Source of the DNA: Mesorhizobium_B sp964242945
GTDB lineage: Bacteria > Pseudomonadota > Alphaproteobacteria > Rhizobiales > Rhizobiaceae
Direction of reading: 5' to 3'
DNA length: 19,615 nt
NCBI GenBank assembly: GCA_964242945.1
Contig: CAXTCF010000074.1
Location: 1-19,615, forward strand
The notes below the pieces were generated by a model. It had not been told where the DNA came from, ran no database searches, and saw only the letters and a program-made list of their open reading frames with translations. Below, piece by piece: positions 6,400 through 14,619 of the stretch. Numbering within the stretch: position 1 is the first letter of the stretch; each line of letters begins with the position of its first letter. The position numbers and the translations under genes were made by a program.

Positions 6400-7335
6400 A
6401 TGGAAGCGCCCACGGAGGCCGAGACAGTTGTCGGCGATGAGAACAAGGGCAAGCGTGCGCTGCTGCTGACCAATCCAGGTGCGCGGCGCGGAGCGGAGTC
6501 GCTCGATGCGATCTGCGCGGTGTTCGAAGAGGCCGGCTTCCAGCTTGAGCGCGCCCAGCCGGAAAAGGATCAGCCGATCGGCGACCTCATCCGCGCCAAG
6601 GCGGAAAGCAGCGACCTCGTGATCATCGGCGGCGGAGACGGCACGCTGAACGCTTCGGCGAAGGCGTTGGTGGAAACACAGCTTCCCCTCGGCGTTTTGC
6701 CGCTCGGCACCGCAAACGATTTCGCCCGCACGATCGGCCTGCCGCCGGACCCGGTGGAGGCGGCGCGCATGATGACAACCCTGAAGCCCCGTCCGATCGA
6801 CCTTGGCGAGGTAAACGGCCACCTCTTCTTCAACGTCGCCTCCATCGGCTTCAGCGCGGAACTTGCGGCGGAACTGACGGCGGAAGCAAAGGCGCGCTGG
6901 GGCAAGCTCGGCTACGGCCTTGTCGCGGCACGCCTCCTCGCCAAATCGCGGCTGTTCAGCGCCTACCTCGAACACGACGGCACGCGCGAGAAGATCAAGA
7001 CGCTGCAAATCTCGGTCGGCAACGGCAAGCACTACGGCGGCGGCATGACGGTCGAGGAGAACGCCACGGCCGATGACGGCAAGCTCGACTTCTACAGCCT
7101 GGAAGTGGACCACTGGTGGCGGCTTCTGCGCCTGCTCCCTGCCTTGCGCGCCGGCACGCATGGGCGCTGGGACGACGTGCGCGCGTTCCACACCACGGAA
7201 GTGGTGATCCGGACCAGACACCCGCGCGACGTGAACACCGACGGCGAACTGTCCACGCGGACGCCCGCCCATTTCAAGATCCGGCCCGGCGCGATCCAGG
7301 TTTATGCGCCGCCCACCCTTGCCTCGACGGTTTGA
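6400..7335 (+). CDS. Diacylglycerol kinase family lipid kinase (YegS/DagK-like)
   Basis: A 311-residue lipid kinase of the DAGK_cat superfamily, which phosphorylates diacylglycerol or a related lipid at the inner face of the membrane. The N-terminal nucleotide-binding domain shows LLLTNPGARRG near 21-31, GGGDGT at 77-82 and the conserved GTANDFAR at 103-110. The C-terminal beta domain includes the region around VGNGKHYGGGM and ends with a short tail. The ATG at 6400 is preceded by ACGAGG at a 6-base spacing. It starts 59 bases after the transporter operon and could be read through from it. A 63-residue gene follows, whose ribosome binding site overlaps the kinase stop codon. The exact lipid substrate cannot be deduced. 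Confidence 0.9.
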   Translation: MEAPTEAETVVGDENKGKRALLLTNPGARRGAESLDAICAVFEEAGFQLERAQPEKDQPIGDLIRAKAESSDLVIIGGGDGTLNASAKALVETQLPLGVLPLGTANDFARTIGLPPDPVEAARMMTTLKPRPIDLGEVNGHLFFNVASIGFSAELAAELTAEAKARWGKLGYGLVAARLLAKSRLFSAYLEHDGTREKIKTLQISVGNGKHYGGGMTVEENATADDGKLDFYSLEVDHWWRLLRLLPALRAGTHGRWDDVRAFHTTEVVIRTRHPRDVNTDGELSTRTPAHFKIRPGAIQVYAPPTLASTV

Positions 7336-7346
7336 GGGATCCAACC

Positions 7347-7538
7347 ATGCCTTTTTCCAACGACACAAGCCGTAGGGCGCAAGAGCACGATTTCCTCGTC
7401 ACCGCCGTCGAGCAAGCCGAGGCGGAAGGCTTCATTGCCGTGACGCTGCTGGATGCACGCGGCGGGCGGGTGACGCTCCACCTCGATGAGACCTGCGGCA
7501 AGCTGCTGCGTGACCTTCTGGACGAGCAGCTTCCCTGA
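7347..7538 (+). CDS. Small hypothetical protein coupled to the lipid kinase
   Basis: A 63-residue protein of unknown function, with many acidic residues and no signal peptide or membrane helix. A short predicted beta-like stretch (AVTLLDARGGRVTLHLD) is flanked by helical-looking segments (FLVTAVEQAEAEGF and LLRDLLDEQLP). The ATG at 7347 has GAGGGA seven bases upstream, and that site begins at the stop codon of the lipid kinase, so translation is probably linked. The strong ribosome binding site, the placement and the codon use support a real gene; the family is not recognised. It is convergent with the L,D-transpeptidase gene. Confidence 0.7.
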   Translation: MPFSNDTSRRAQEHDFLVTAVEQAEAEGFIAVTLLDARGGRVTLHLDETCGKLLRDLLDEQLP

Positions 7539-7595
7539 ACTGACTGATCCAACTCGGTTTTTCGGCCAAGCAGCCAAGGTGCGAGCCGAAAGGCG

Positions 7596-9482
7596 TCAGC
7601 TTGCGGGATTGCGGACCTGCTCGACCTTTTCCAACGCTTCCGCAAGGTGCTCGTCGCGGTCGTAGATGTCCCTGAAGTAGCCGACATTCCCGGCCGTATC
7701 CGGCCAAGCGGTGAAGTAGGCGATATAGACTGGGATGTCGCGGGTCACCCGCTGAGACGAGTGCCCCTTCTTCAGCTTCTCCGCGACGTAGTCCACCGAG
7801 GTGCCGAGCAGGGCAGCCGCCATGGCGCGCGGGTTTTCCAGGCGCACGCAGCCGTGGCTGAATGCGCGCACGTCCTCCTTGAAGAACTTCTTCTGCGGCG
7901 TGTCGTGCATGTAGATGGCGTGCTTGTTGGGGAACAGGATCTTCAATTCGCCCAGCGCGTTCGCCTCGCTCGGCACCTGGCGCACGTTGAAGGGGAGCTT
8001 GGACCCGTACTTGCCCCAGCTTACCGAGGAGGAGCTGACCTTCTTGCCCTTCGCGTTGAAGACTTCGTATCCGGCGCGGTCGAGGTAGCCGGGGTCGCGG
8101 CGCAGGCGCGGCAGCATTTCGTTGACCAGGATGGACTGCGGAATGCCCCAATAGGGGTTGAAGTCCACCTGCTCGATCTGGTCCACGAAGAAGCTGGTCT
8201 GGTTCGTGGGCTTGCCCACGACCACCCGCATGCTGAGCTTGTCCGCGTTGTCCTCGCGATAGGTTACGGTGAAGGCAGGCTCGTTGATGAAGACGCGCGT
8301 CGCGCCGAGCAGGCGCGGCATCCAGCGCAGCTGCTCCAGCGCGATCTTCACCTTCTCGATTTTCTCAGCGGGATCAATCGTCGCGGCGCCGCCTCCGGTC
8401 AGGGCCTTGACTGTGCGCGGACCGATCACGCCGTCGGCGCGGACGCCCGCCCGCTTCTGCGCAGCCTTGATGACCGGGACGAGTTCGCGGTCGTAAATTT
8501 CGCTGCCCTGGAAGGCGACCAGCATCGCCGCGTCGTCCGTGTCCTCAGGGGGCAGGTCGCGCGCGACCACCTGGAGCAGGTTCGGCAAGTCCGGGCTCGA
8601 CTCGCCGGGGTTCAGCGTCAGGTTCGGATTGACGGTGATCTCCGGCTCCGCGGGAGCGTGCCCTTCGAGCTTGGAAAGCTCGCCGCGCAGCATCCCGTAT
8701 TCCGGCATCTGCGGGTGCACCGCCAGCATTGCCGCTTCGGTCTTCTGCGCGCGCAGCATGCGCGCAAGCTCCGCCTTGCCGTCGAACGGTTTTAGCGCGA
8801 AGTCGTGGTAGCCCGACAGGCGATTGGGATCGAGACGGCCGCTGCCGGCGTCGCGGAGATAGCGCATCACACGAGCCGACATCGTCATCTCGTAGCGAAT
8901 CATCTCGCGATGAGCGCCGGGCGTGTCGGGCGTCGCCGCCATCGGCGCGCTCACGGCATAGTCCTGCGGATCGAGCCCATAGCTCCCCGCATCGCGGAGA
9001 ACGCGCATCGCCGCCTCGGCACGCTCGTTCGGCCCGCCGCCCGTGATCCAGATGAAGTCGGGCGAGGCGGCATAGTAGGCCAGCAACGCCTCGCCGAAGG
9101 GTTTCTCCGCCAGAAGCTCGAACCCGTCGAGCCCTGTCAGGCTTTCCCGAAATACGGTGCCGCCGAGTTGCGGATCGAGGCTTGCTGAACTGGAAAGCGC
9201 GGTCAGCGGGGCAAAATTCACGGCAGTCAGCGCGTCCGCACGAAAATTGTAGTATTCCGGTGCCGTGATTTTGACGACGGGAACACCGCCGCCCGACCTA
9301 GCCTTTGACGCCGCTTTCGCCTGCCGCGGGTAGGCGGGAGGCGGAGGAGGCGGGAAAGTTTGGCGGCGTTTGCCGCCCGCGAACAAGAAATCGAAGAAGT
9401 TGCCCGCATGGGCATCAACCGGAACGGCGCCTGCGATGCCGAGCGCTGTGACGCCTGCCAACAAATGCCGCCACGTCTTCAT
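7596..9482 (-). CDS. Exported L,D-transpeptidase (YcbB/LdtD-like)
   Basis: A 628-residue enzyme that forms 3-3 cross-links in peptidoglycan or attaches partners to it, acting in the periplasm. It has a Sec-type signal (MKTWRHLLAG plus a hydrophobic stretch, likely cleavage after AHA at residue 26). A proline-rich linker follows with six prolines in a row. A large middle region precedes a peptidoglycan-binding motif (KRAGVRADGVIGPRTVKAL). The YkuD catalytic domain holds the signature SHGCVRLENP with the nucleophile at Cys545 and an upstream histidine in AIYMHDTP. The ATG at 9482 has GGAG six bases upstream; the GTG at 9494 does not. Size and order match YcbB-type enzymes. Confidence 0.93.
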   Translation of the reverse strand: MKTWRHLLAGVTALGIAGAVPVDAHAGNFFDFLFAGGKRRQTFPPPPPPAYPRQAKAASKARSGGGVPVVKITAPEYYNFRADALTAVNFAPLTALSSSASLDPQLGGTVFRESLTGLDGFELLAEKPFGEALLAYYAASPDFIWITGGGPNERAEAAMRVLRDAGSYGLDPQDYAVSAPMAATPDTPGAHREMIRYEMTMSARVMRYLRDAGSGRLDPNRLSGYHDFALKPFDGKAELARMLRAQKTEAAMLAVHPQMPEYGMLRGELSKLEGHAPAEPEITVNPNLTLNPGESSPDLPNLLQVVARDLPPEDTDDAAMLVAFQGSEIYDRELVPVIKAAQKRAGVRADGVIGPRTVKALTGGGAATIDPAEKIEKVKIALEQLRWMPRLLGATRVFINEPAFTVTYREDNADKLSMRVVVGKPTNQTSFFVDQIEQVDFNPYWGIPQSILVNEMLPRLRRDPGYLDRAGYEVFNAKGKKVSSSSVSWGKYGSKLPFNVRQVPSEANALGELKILFPNKHAIYMHDTPQKKFFKEDVRAFSHGCVRLENPRAMAAALLGTSVDYVAEKLKKGHSSQRVTRDIPVYIAYFTAWPDTAGNVGYFRDIYDRDEHLAEALEKVEQVRNPAS

Positions 9483-9655
9483 GCCCGACTCCACTGCCTC
9501 CGCTTGTCCGTCCGCCTTAAGCCATCAGCCAATCGGGGTTAAGGATCGGTTCGCACAAGCAAACGAACTGATAACATATGTTGCCTAAGTGCGACATCCA
9601 CGAGAGCCGCGCGGGAGCATCACGTTCGATTACTTTGCGCTGCGTTCCAATTCGG

Positions 9656-10006
9656 TCACAGTCCCGTCCGGTCGCCATCGGGATCGTAGTCGCGGTCGCG
9701 CTCCGCTGTAGGTTTCCTGCCGCTGCCCGTTGCTTCGTCCAAGCTCACCCCGCCTTGCTGGGTCTCTTCCAATGAAGGGGCGTCTGGAATCCCCGCGGGC
9801 GGGCGGGCGCCGCCGTAGTCGGCTTGGTGCAAAGCGTCCCGGTCCACCGTCTCCGTTTCGCTGGCTCCATTGTCAGCCTCCGCCGCCTGCGGCGCATCCG
9901 GCCTTCCGTTGGCCGGCTTGTCGTCTGACGGGCCATGTCCGGAGGGATCGGGCTGGTCGATCTTCTCGCGATCGGCGGAATGCGAGACGTTCGCTGCAAC
10001 GGCCAC
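9656..10006 (-). CDS. Small acidic, probably disordered protein of unknown function
   Basis: A candidate 116-residue protein rich in Asp, Glu, Pro, Gly and Ala, with almost no large hydrophobic residues, so it is probably disordered and soluble. The best-looking region is near the C terminus (GIPDAPSLEETQQGGVSLDE). The proposed GTG start at 10006 is preceded by AAGGAG at a spacing of about eight bases. The frame continues upstream to 10153, but that part is less protein-like. Third codon positions are mostly G or C, as in neighbouring genes. It is divergent from psuK. No family is recognised, and a chance open frame in GC-rich DNA cannot be excluded. Confidence 0.55.
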   Translation of the reverse strand: MAVAANVSHSADREKIDQPDPSGHGPSDDKPANGRPDAPQAAEADNGASETETVDRDALHQADYGGARPPAGIPDAPSLEETQQGGVSLDEATGSGRKPTAERDRDYDPDGDRTGL

Positions 10007-10139
10007 GGCCTCTTCTCCTTCGTCGATCTTGTTCGCAGACAGAACGCCCCGAAGCGGATGTTCGTTGCAAGCCGTGACAGCGTTGCTGCGCTGGACTACA
10101 CCGCCGGCAGCTTTTCTCTTTGCGCAACCAAGGCCGCGA

Positions 10140-11108
10140 TTGATCCCCGACACGCCGTCCGTCCCGACAAGCCATAAGCCGCACGTGCTGGGGATCGGCG
10201 GCGCTCACCTGGACCGGCGCGGGCAGTTCGACGGCGCCTTCATCCCCGGCGCCTCGATCCCCGGCCGCATGCGGGAAGACGTCGGCGGCGGCGCCTTCAA
10301 TGCGTTGCGCACGCTGGTGCAGCGAGACTGCTCGGCGGCGCTCTTTTCGGTGCGCGGCGGCGACGGCGGCGGCGAGGCCGTGGAAGCTGCGATCGCGGCG
10401 GCAGGGATCGAGGACCTCTCCGCCGTTTTCCTGGACCGGGCAACGGCCAGCTACACCGCGCTGATCGACAGCGGCGGCGAGCCTGTCGCGGCGCTGGCCG
10501 ACATGGAGATCTACGAGGCAGGCTTCGTCCGGCAGATGCGGCGAACCAAGCTGCGCGACGCGATCTTCCGCGCGGACGCCGTGCTGTGCGACGCCAACCT
10601 GCCCCAGGGAGCGCTTCAGAGCCTATGCCAGACTGCGGGCGACAAGCCGCTTTTCGGCATCGCCATTTCGCCTGCCAAGGTGGTGCGCTTCGCCTCGATC
10701 CTGCCCAGCCTGTCCTGCCTTTTCCTCAACCGGCGGGAAGCCGATGCGCTGATTGGAGCCGCTTCCTCTTCGTTGCAGGACTGCCTTACGCGGCTTGCCG
10801 CCCTGGGCCTGCGGCGAGCGGTCGTCACATCGGGCGCGGAAGCGATCGGCGCCTTCGACGGAAGGAACACCTTCGTGCTGTGTCCGCCCCCCGTCGAAGC
10901 GGTGATCGATGCCACAGGCGCCGGCGATGCCCTGGCGGGTGCGACGGCGGCAGCCCTGCTCCACGGTCGTTCGCTGCCTGCGGCATTGCGCGAGGGAGCC
11001 GCTGCGGCGCGGCTCACCGTCTGCGCCAGCACCTGCGTGCCCACGCTCCCCGCCGACGCCTTCGCCGCCGCGCTCGCCGTTATTCCCCAAGCTGAACCGC
11101 TGGACTGA
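10140..11108 (+). CDS. psuK: Pseudouridine kinase (PfkB family)
   Basis: A PfkB-family sugar kinase of about 322 residues, expected to phosphorylate pseudouridine to pseudouridine 5'-phosphate. The N terminus carries VLGIGGAHLDRRG, typical of PsuK, then the glycine-rich ribose-binding region (DVGGGAFNAL). The C terminus has the PfkB signature DATGAGDALAGA, with the catalytic aspartate near residue 263. No ATG precedes the conserved region in frame. I propose the TTG at 10140, with AAGG about six bases upstream; the GTG at 10185 would cut too close to the first strand. The partner psuG begins three bases after its stop, which strongly supports the substrate assignment. Confidence 0.88.
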   Translation: MIPDTPSVPTSHKPHVLGIGGAHLDRRGQFDGAFIPGASIPGRMREDVGGGAFNALRTLVQRDCSAALFSVRGGDGGGEAVEAAIAAAGIEDLSAVFLDRATASYTALIDSGGEPVAALADMEIYEAGFVRQMRRTKLRDAIFRADAVLCDANLPQGALQSLCQTAGDKPLFGIAISPAKVVRFASILPSLSCLFLNRREADALIGAASSSLQDCLTRLAALGLRRAVVTSGAEAIGAFDGRNTFVLCPPPVEAVIDATGAGDALAGATAAALLHGRSLPAALREGAAAARLTVCASTCVPTLPADAFAAALAVIPQAEPLD

Positions 11109-11111
11109 TTC

Positions 11112-12074
11112 ATGCTCGCATCCGCCGACGTTCTCATCGATATCCACCCTGAAGTCGCAGACGCCTTGGCAGGCGGCGAGCCTGTCGTGGCGCTGGAAAG
11201 CACAATCATCACGCATGGCATGCCGTTTCCGCAAAATGCCGCGATGGCTGCGGGCGTGGAAGCGATCATCCGGGCGGAAGGTGCGGTTCCCGCAACGATC
11301 GCGGTGGTCGAGGGGCGGCTAAAGGTTGGTCTGACCGACGACGAGCGCGACAGCCTAGCGCGTGTGACGGACGCCATGAAGCTTTCGCGCGCCGACCTTG
11401 CTTTCGCCCTGGCGCAGGGCAGAACCGGCGGCACTACGGTCGCGGCCACGATGATATCAGCGCACCTCGCCGGCATCGAGGTGTTTGCCACCGGGGGCAT
11501 CGGCGGCGTGCACAAGGGCGCGGAAGCGAGCTTCGACATCTCGGCCGACCTGGACGAACTCGCGCGCACGCCGGTGGTCGTGGTTTCGGCCGGCGCCAAG
11601 GCGATCCTCGACATCCCGAAGACGCTGGAAGTGCTGGAAACCCGCGGCGTGCCGGTGGTCGGCTATCGCACGGACGTGATGCCGGCCTTCTGGTCGCGCA
11701 CCTCGCCGCACCGCGCGCCTTTGCGGCTCGACGCGGCAGAGGACATCGCAGGCTTCTTCCGCGCAAAAGCCGCGCTGGGCTTGGGCGGCGGCATGCTCGT
11801 GGCAAACCCCGTTCCGGAAGCGGACGCCATCGCGGAGGAACGGATGAACGGTTGGATCACGGAGGCCCAACGCGCGGCGGAAGCGCAAGGCGTTGCCGGC
11901 AAGGCGGTCACGCCCTTTTTGCTGGGAGAAATCCTTGAGCTTTCGAACGGCGAAAGCCTCAAGACGAATGTCGCGCTGGTGGAAAACAACGCCCGCCTTG
12001 CCGCGGGCATCGCGAAGGCCCTGTCCGCCGCCAAGCGCGCGCCGCTCGACAATCTTGCGCCGACTGCGCTTTGA
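11112..12074 (+). CDS. psuG: Pseudouridine-5'-phosphate glycosidase
   Basis: A 320-residue C-glycosidase that splits pseudouridine 5'-phosphate into uracil and ribose 5-phosphate. The highly conserved N-terminal motif ALESTIITHGMPFPQN is at residues 28-43, with the catalytic glutamate at 29. GRTGGTTVAATM and FATGGIGGVHKGAE follow. The Schiff-base lysine is in SAGAKAILDI at about residue 163, and the end has the family pattern KTNVALVENNARLAA. Full length. Directly downstream of psuK with a 3-base gap, so the pair forms a two-gene catabolic operon. No pseudouridine transporter or regulator is adjacent. The gene ends 12 bases from the convergent OmpA-family gene. Confidence 0.95.
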   Translation: MLASADVLIDIHPEVADALAGGEPVVALESTIITHGMPFPQNAAMAAGVEAIIRAEGAVPATIAVVEGRLKVGLTDDERDSLARVTDAMKLSRADLAFALAQGRTGGTTVAATMISAHLAGIEVFATGGIGGVHKGAEASFDISADLDELARTPVVVVSAGAKAILDIPKTLEVLETRGVPVVGYRTDVMPAFWSRTSPHRAPLRLDAAEDIAGFFRAKAALGLGGGMLVANPVPEADAIAEERMNGWITEAQRAAEAQGVAGKAVTPFLLGEILELSNGESLKTNVALVENNARLAAGIAKALSAAKRAPLDNLAPTAL

Positions 12075-12086
12075 CCGTGAGGCCGT

Positions 12087-12743
12087 TCAGGTAAGCGGCG
12101 AAAGCTGGATCTCGACGCGACGGTTCTCGGCCTTGCCCTCTTCGGTCGCGTTGGAGGCGACCGGACGCGACTCGCCGAAGCCGGTGACGGCGAAGCGGCG
12201 GTTGTCCACGCCCTGGCTGGACAGGTAGTTCGCCACGGAAAGCGCGCGCCGCTGCGACAGGTCGTAGTTGTAGCCGTCGGAGCCCACATTGTCCGTGTGG
12301 CCGTACACGTCCACCAGCGTCCTGTTGTACTTCTTCAGCACCAGAGCGACCGAGTTCAGCGTCGAGTAGAAGCTGGCTTTTACGGCGTCCTGATCGGTGG
12401 CGAAGGTGATGTTCGAGGGCATGTTGAGCACGATCTGGTCGCCGACGCGCGTCACAGAAACGCCGGTGCCCTGAAGCTGCGCGCGAAGCTGCGACTCCTG
12501 CTGGTCCATGTAGCTGCCGACCGCGCCGCCGGTCAGCGCGCCCACGCCGGCGCCGATCAGAACCGCGTTGCGCTGCGCGTTCTTGCTGCCGCCGACCGCG
12601 AGGCCGGCCAAGGCGCCAAGGCCCGCGCCGAGCGCAGCGCCCCCCGCCGTGTTGGAGACCTTCTGCTCGCCCGTGTAGGGGTCGGTCGTGCACGCACCCG
12701 CCAACATCACGGCCGCAAGCGCGGCGATGCCCGTCTTCCTCAT
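12087..12743 (-). CDS. OmpA-family outer-membrane lipoprotein with glycine zipper
   Basis: A 218-residue envelope protein. A lipoprotein signal ends in MLAGAC with the lipidated Cys at 18; the -3 position is Ala rather than the usual Leu, which makes lipidation likely but not certain. Residues of about 30-80 form two glycine-zipper stretches (GGAALGAGLGALAGLAVGG and LIGAGVGALTGGAVGS). The C-terminal OmpA domain binds diaminopimelate in peptidoglycan through the Asp and Arg of GHTDNVGSDGYNYDLSQRRA. The likely role is anchoring the outer membrane to the wall. The ATG at 12743 has GAGG six bases upstream; an in-frame ATG at 12755 lacks a site. Confidence 0.92.
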   Translation of the reverse strand: MRKTGIAALAAVMLAGACTTDPYTGEQKVSNTAGGAALGAGLGALAGLAVGGSKNAQRNAVLIGAGVGALTGGAVGSYMDQQESQLRAQLQGTGVSVTRVGDQIVLNMPSNITFATDQDAVKASFYSTLNSVALVLKKYNRTLVDVYGHTDNVGSDGYNYDLSQRRALSVANYLSSQGVDNRRFAVTGFGESRPVASNATEEGKAENRRVEIQLSPLT

Positions 12744-12946
12744 GGAGATCCTCATCCTGGATGCAGCGTTCTGAGCGGCGCTGCCGTTCCGTCCCTCGCC
12801 TATCCCACTTCACGATTGCGGCGAAAAGCGGAATGGCTGTCTAAGACTGATCTGCGGATGGTTGACGATACATTACCGCCGAAGCGCCGTGGACGGCCTT
12901 TTTGGCTGGTGCTAAACTTGCCCTGAGGGAACATCGGGAGGGTTCG

Positions 12947-13270
12947 TTGCGCGCAGCATTGACGGTAGTGGCGGTTTTCGCAATGGCGGGATCAGCGGGG
13001 GCGGCCTGCTTCGAGGACATCGGCTGCACGGACAGCGATGCCTACGCCCGTTCCGCTTTGAGGCGGCTTTCGTGCGAGAACCTCTGGTTCACCCGCAACA
13101 CGATCTACAACGAGCACGGCCTCTGCTTCAAAACCGCAGCCGGACGCGCGCAGTTCGACAATTCCGACTGCTCCGTGAACAACCCCGCCAAGGTGAAGCT
13201 CAACCGGACCGAGCGTGCCAACGTCGCCAAGATCCGGCAGGTCGAGCAGGAAATGGGCTGCACCGACTGA
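12947..13270 (+). CDS. Secreted YARHG-domain protein
   Basis: A small exported protein of 107 residues. A Sec signal (RAALTVVAVFAMAGSAGAA) precedes a mature part of about 87 residues with six cysteines, enough for three disulfides, which fits a periplasmic or extracellular location. The segment CENLWFTRNTIYNEHGLCF matches the YARHG domain pattern (Trp, Arg-Asn, Ile-Tyr, Gly-x-Cys-Phe). The function of this domain is unknown; it is found in exported proteins. The TTG start at 12947 is chosen because GGGAGGG lies about five bases upstream and it begins the signal peptide exactly; an upstream ATG at 12902 would put a charged extension before it. The gene is divergent from the OmpA-family lipoprotein and convergent with the MFS gene. 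Confidence 0.85.
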   Translation: MRAALTVVAVFAMAGSAGAACFEDIGCTDSDAYARSALRRLSCENLWFTRNTIYNEHGLCFKTAAGRAQFDNSDCSVNNPAKVKLNRTERANVAKIRQVEQEMGCTD

Positions 13271-13285
13271 GCGCTAGGACGCCGT

Positions 13286-14491
13286 TTAGAGAGACCGCGG
13301 CAGATAACGCCAGCAGGTCCAGCTGCAAATAAGCAGGAAGAGGCCGAGGGTTGCGAACACGGCGCCCAAGCCCCAAAAGGCCAGCACCACGGCATACACC
13401 AGCGGCGGCAGGAGATCGGACAAGTCGAGATAGGTGCGGTAAACCGCCGTCATCTGCGCCCGCTCGCGCAGGCGCACCGCGCGCATGAAGGCGACGGAGC
13501 CGATGGCATCCAGCGCGGTCGTGAAGAAGGCCGCGCCGAGCAGGAAGAAGGCAGTTGCGTAGGGCTGCGCCTCGCCGGAAAAGCCGGCGCCGAGCAGCGC
13601 CAGCCCCGTGCCGAAAAAGGCGCCCGCCATGGTGAACCGCGCACCGGAGCGGGTGGCGACACGGCCCCAGACGATCGCCATGAAGAGCATGGCATTGCCC
13701 GCCGAAACCAGGAGGCCGCCGGCCAGCTTCCCCTCACCCGTCACCACCATCAGGATCGGCGCATAGACGAAGAAGGTCGCCCAGAAGCAGGAGCGGCCGA
13801 AGGCGATCAGCCAGGCCAAGCGCAGGCGCGGCTGTTGGAGGAAGCGCCCGACATTGGCGATCGGGTTTGCTGCCTTGGTGGTGCCGGGCCGGATCGGTCC
13901 GTCTTCGATGAGGCGGAAATACCAGAAAAAGCCGAGCAGGATGCAGGCAAACAGGATCACCGCCGCTTGCGCAGCCGCAAAGCCGAAATGCGTGTAGAGG
14001 AACACGCCGAGCGTCGGGCCGGCCGTCCAGGCGAGCGTGGACCACGCCATCTTCATCGACTCGCTGCGCACGAACTCGGTCCGGCGGATATGGTCCATGA
14101 TGTAGAGGTTGAGGGTGATAGCGAGCGCCGAGGTGCCGACGACCCGCGCCGCCATGCCGGCGATCTGGCCGGGAAGCGAGTGGGCGGCGAAGCAGACCGC
14201 GCCCAGCATCAGCAACACCACGCCGGCCGTATAGACCCAGCGCCGCGCGAAACGCGCGATCAGCGCCGGCATCAGGAGCGTGGCGAACAGGCTGCCGATC
14301 GACACGGCGGTGTAGAGGATGGCGACGTGCTGCTTGCTCTGGAGGATGTCGTAGGCCTGGATCGGCACGACGCTGGCGATCGTGGCGCGCGTCAGCGACT
14401 CCAGCCCGTAGAGCGTGGCGAATGTCCCGGCGCCGGGCCGCCCCGCGGCAGCGGGAAGCCAGTCCGGGTGCCGCGCCTGCGTGATGAACAT
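13286..14491 (-). CDS. MFS transporter
   Basis: A 401-residue inner-membrane protein with about twelve hydrophobic segments, as in the major facilitator superfamily. The central cytoplasmic loop is charged (FRLIEDGPIRPGTTKAAN), and the loop between helices 2 and 3 carries basic residues (IARFARRWVY), as expected for the fold. The ATG at 14491 (MFITQARHPDWLP) is proposed; GGAA lies ten bases upstream, which is a weak site, and the frame is open further upstream to 14611. The substrate is not identifiable. The gene lies 128 bases downstream of recO on the same strand and may be the last member of that transcript or have its own promoter. Confidence 0.87.
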   Translation of the reverse strand: MFITQARHPDWLPAAAGRPGAGTFATLYGLESLTRATIASVVPIQAYDILQSKQHVAILYTAVSIGSLFATLLMPALIARFARRWVYTAGVVLLMLGAVCFAAHSLPGQIAGMAARVVGTSALAITLNLYIMDHIRRTEFVRSESMKMAWSTLAWTAGPTLGVFLYTHFGFAAAQAAVILFACILLGFFWYFRLIEDGPIRPGTTKAANPIANVGRFLQQPRLRLAWLIAFGRSCFWATFFVYAPILMVVTGEGKLAGGLLVSAGNAMLFMAIVWGRVATRSGARFTMAGAFFGTGLALLGAGFSGEAQPYATAFFLLGAAFFTTALDAIGSVAFMRAVRLRERAQMTAVYRTYLDLSDLLPPLVYAVVLAFWGLGAVFATLGLFLLICSWTCWRYLPRSL

Positions 14492-14619
14492 TGTTTTGGC
14501 ATTCCGCTTTCCCGGCCGAGCATGCGAGCGCAAGAGCGGCAGGGATGACGGAAATCCGACCCGAAGCTTCGCATTGGTTCGAGGCGCAACGAGTGAAGCG
14601 TTGTGGCCCAACGGTGGGA

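Noticed and set aside
7560..7591. Inverted repeat TTTCGGC/GCCGAAA between the small gene and the L,D-transpeptidase gene
   Set aside because: An 18-base loop and no following T-run on either strand, so it is not a convincing terminator, though it lies in the convergent gap.
9573..9582. AACATATGTT palindrome upstream of the L,D-transpeptidase gene
   Set aside because: A 10-base AT-rich palindrome without a second copy or a matching known operator; too little to call a site.
14587..14613. CAACG/CGTTG/CAACG alternating repeats just after recO
   Set aside because: Stems of only five base pairs and no T-run; probably chance.
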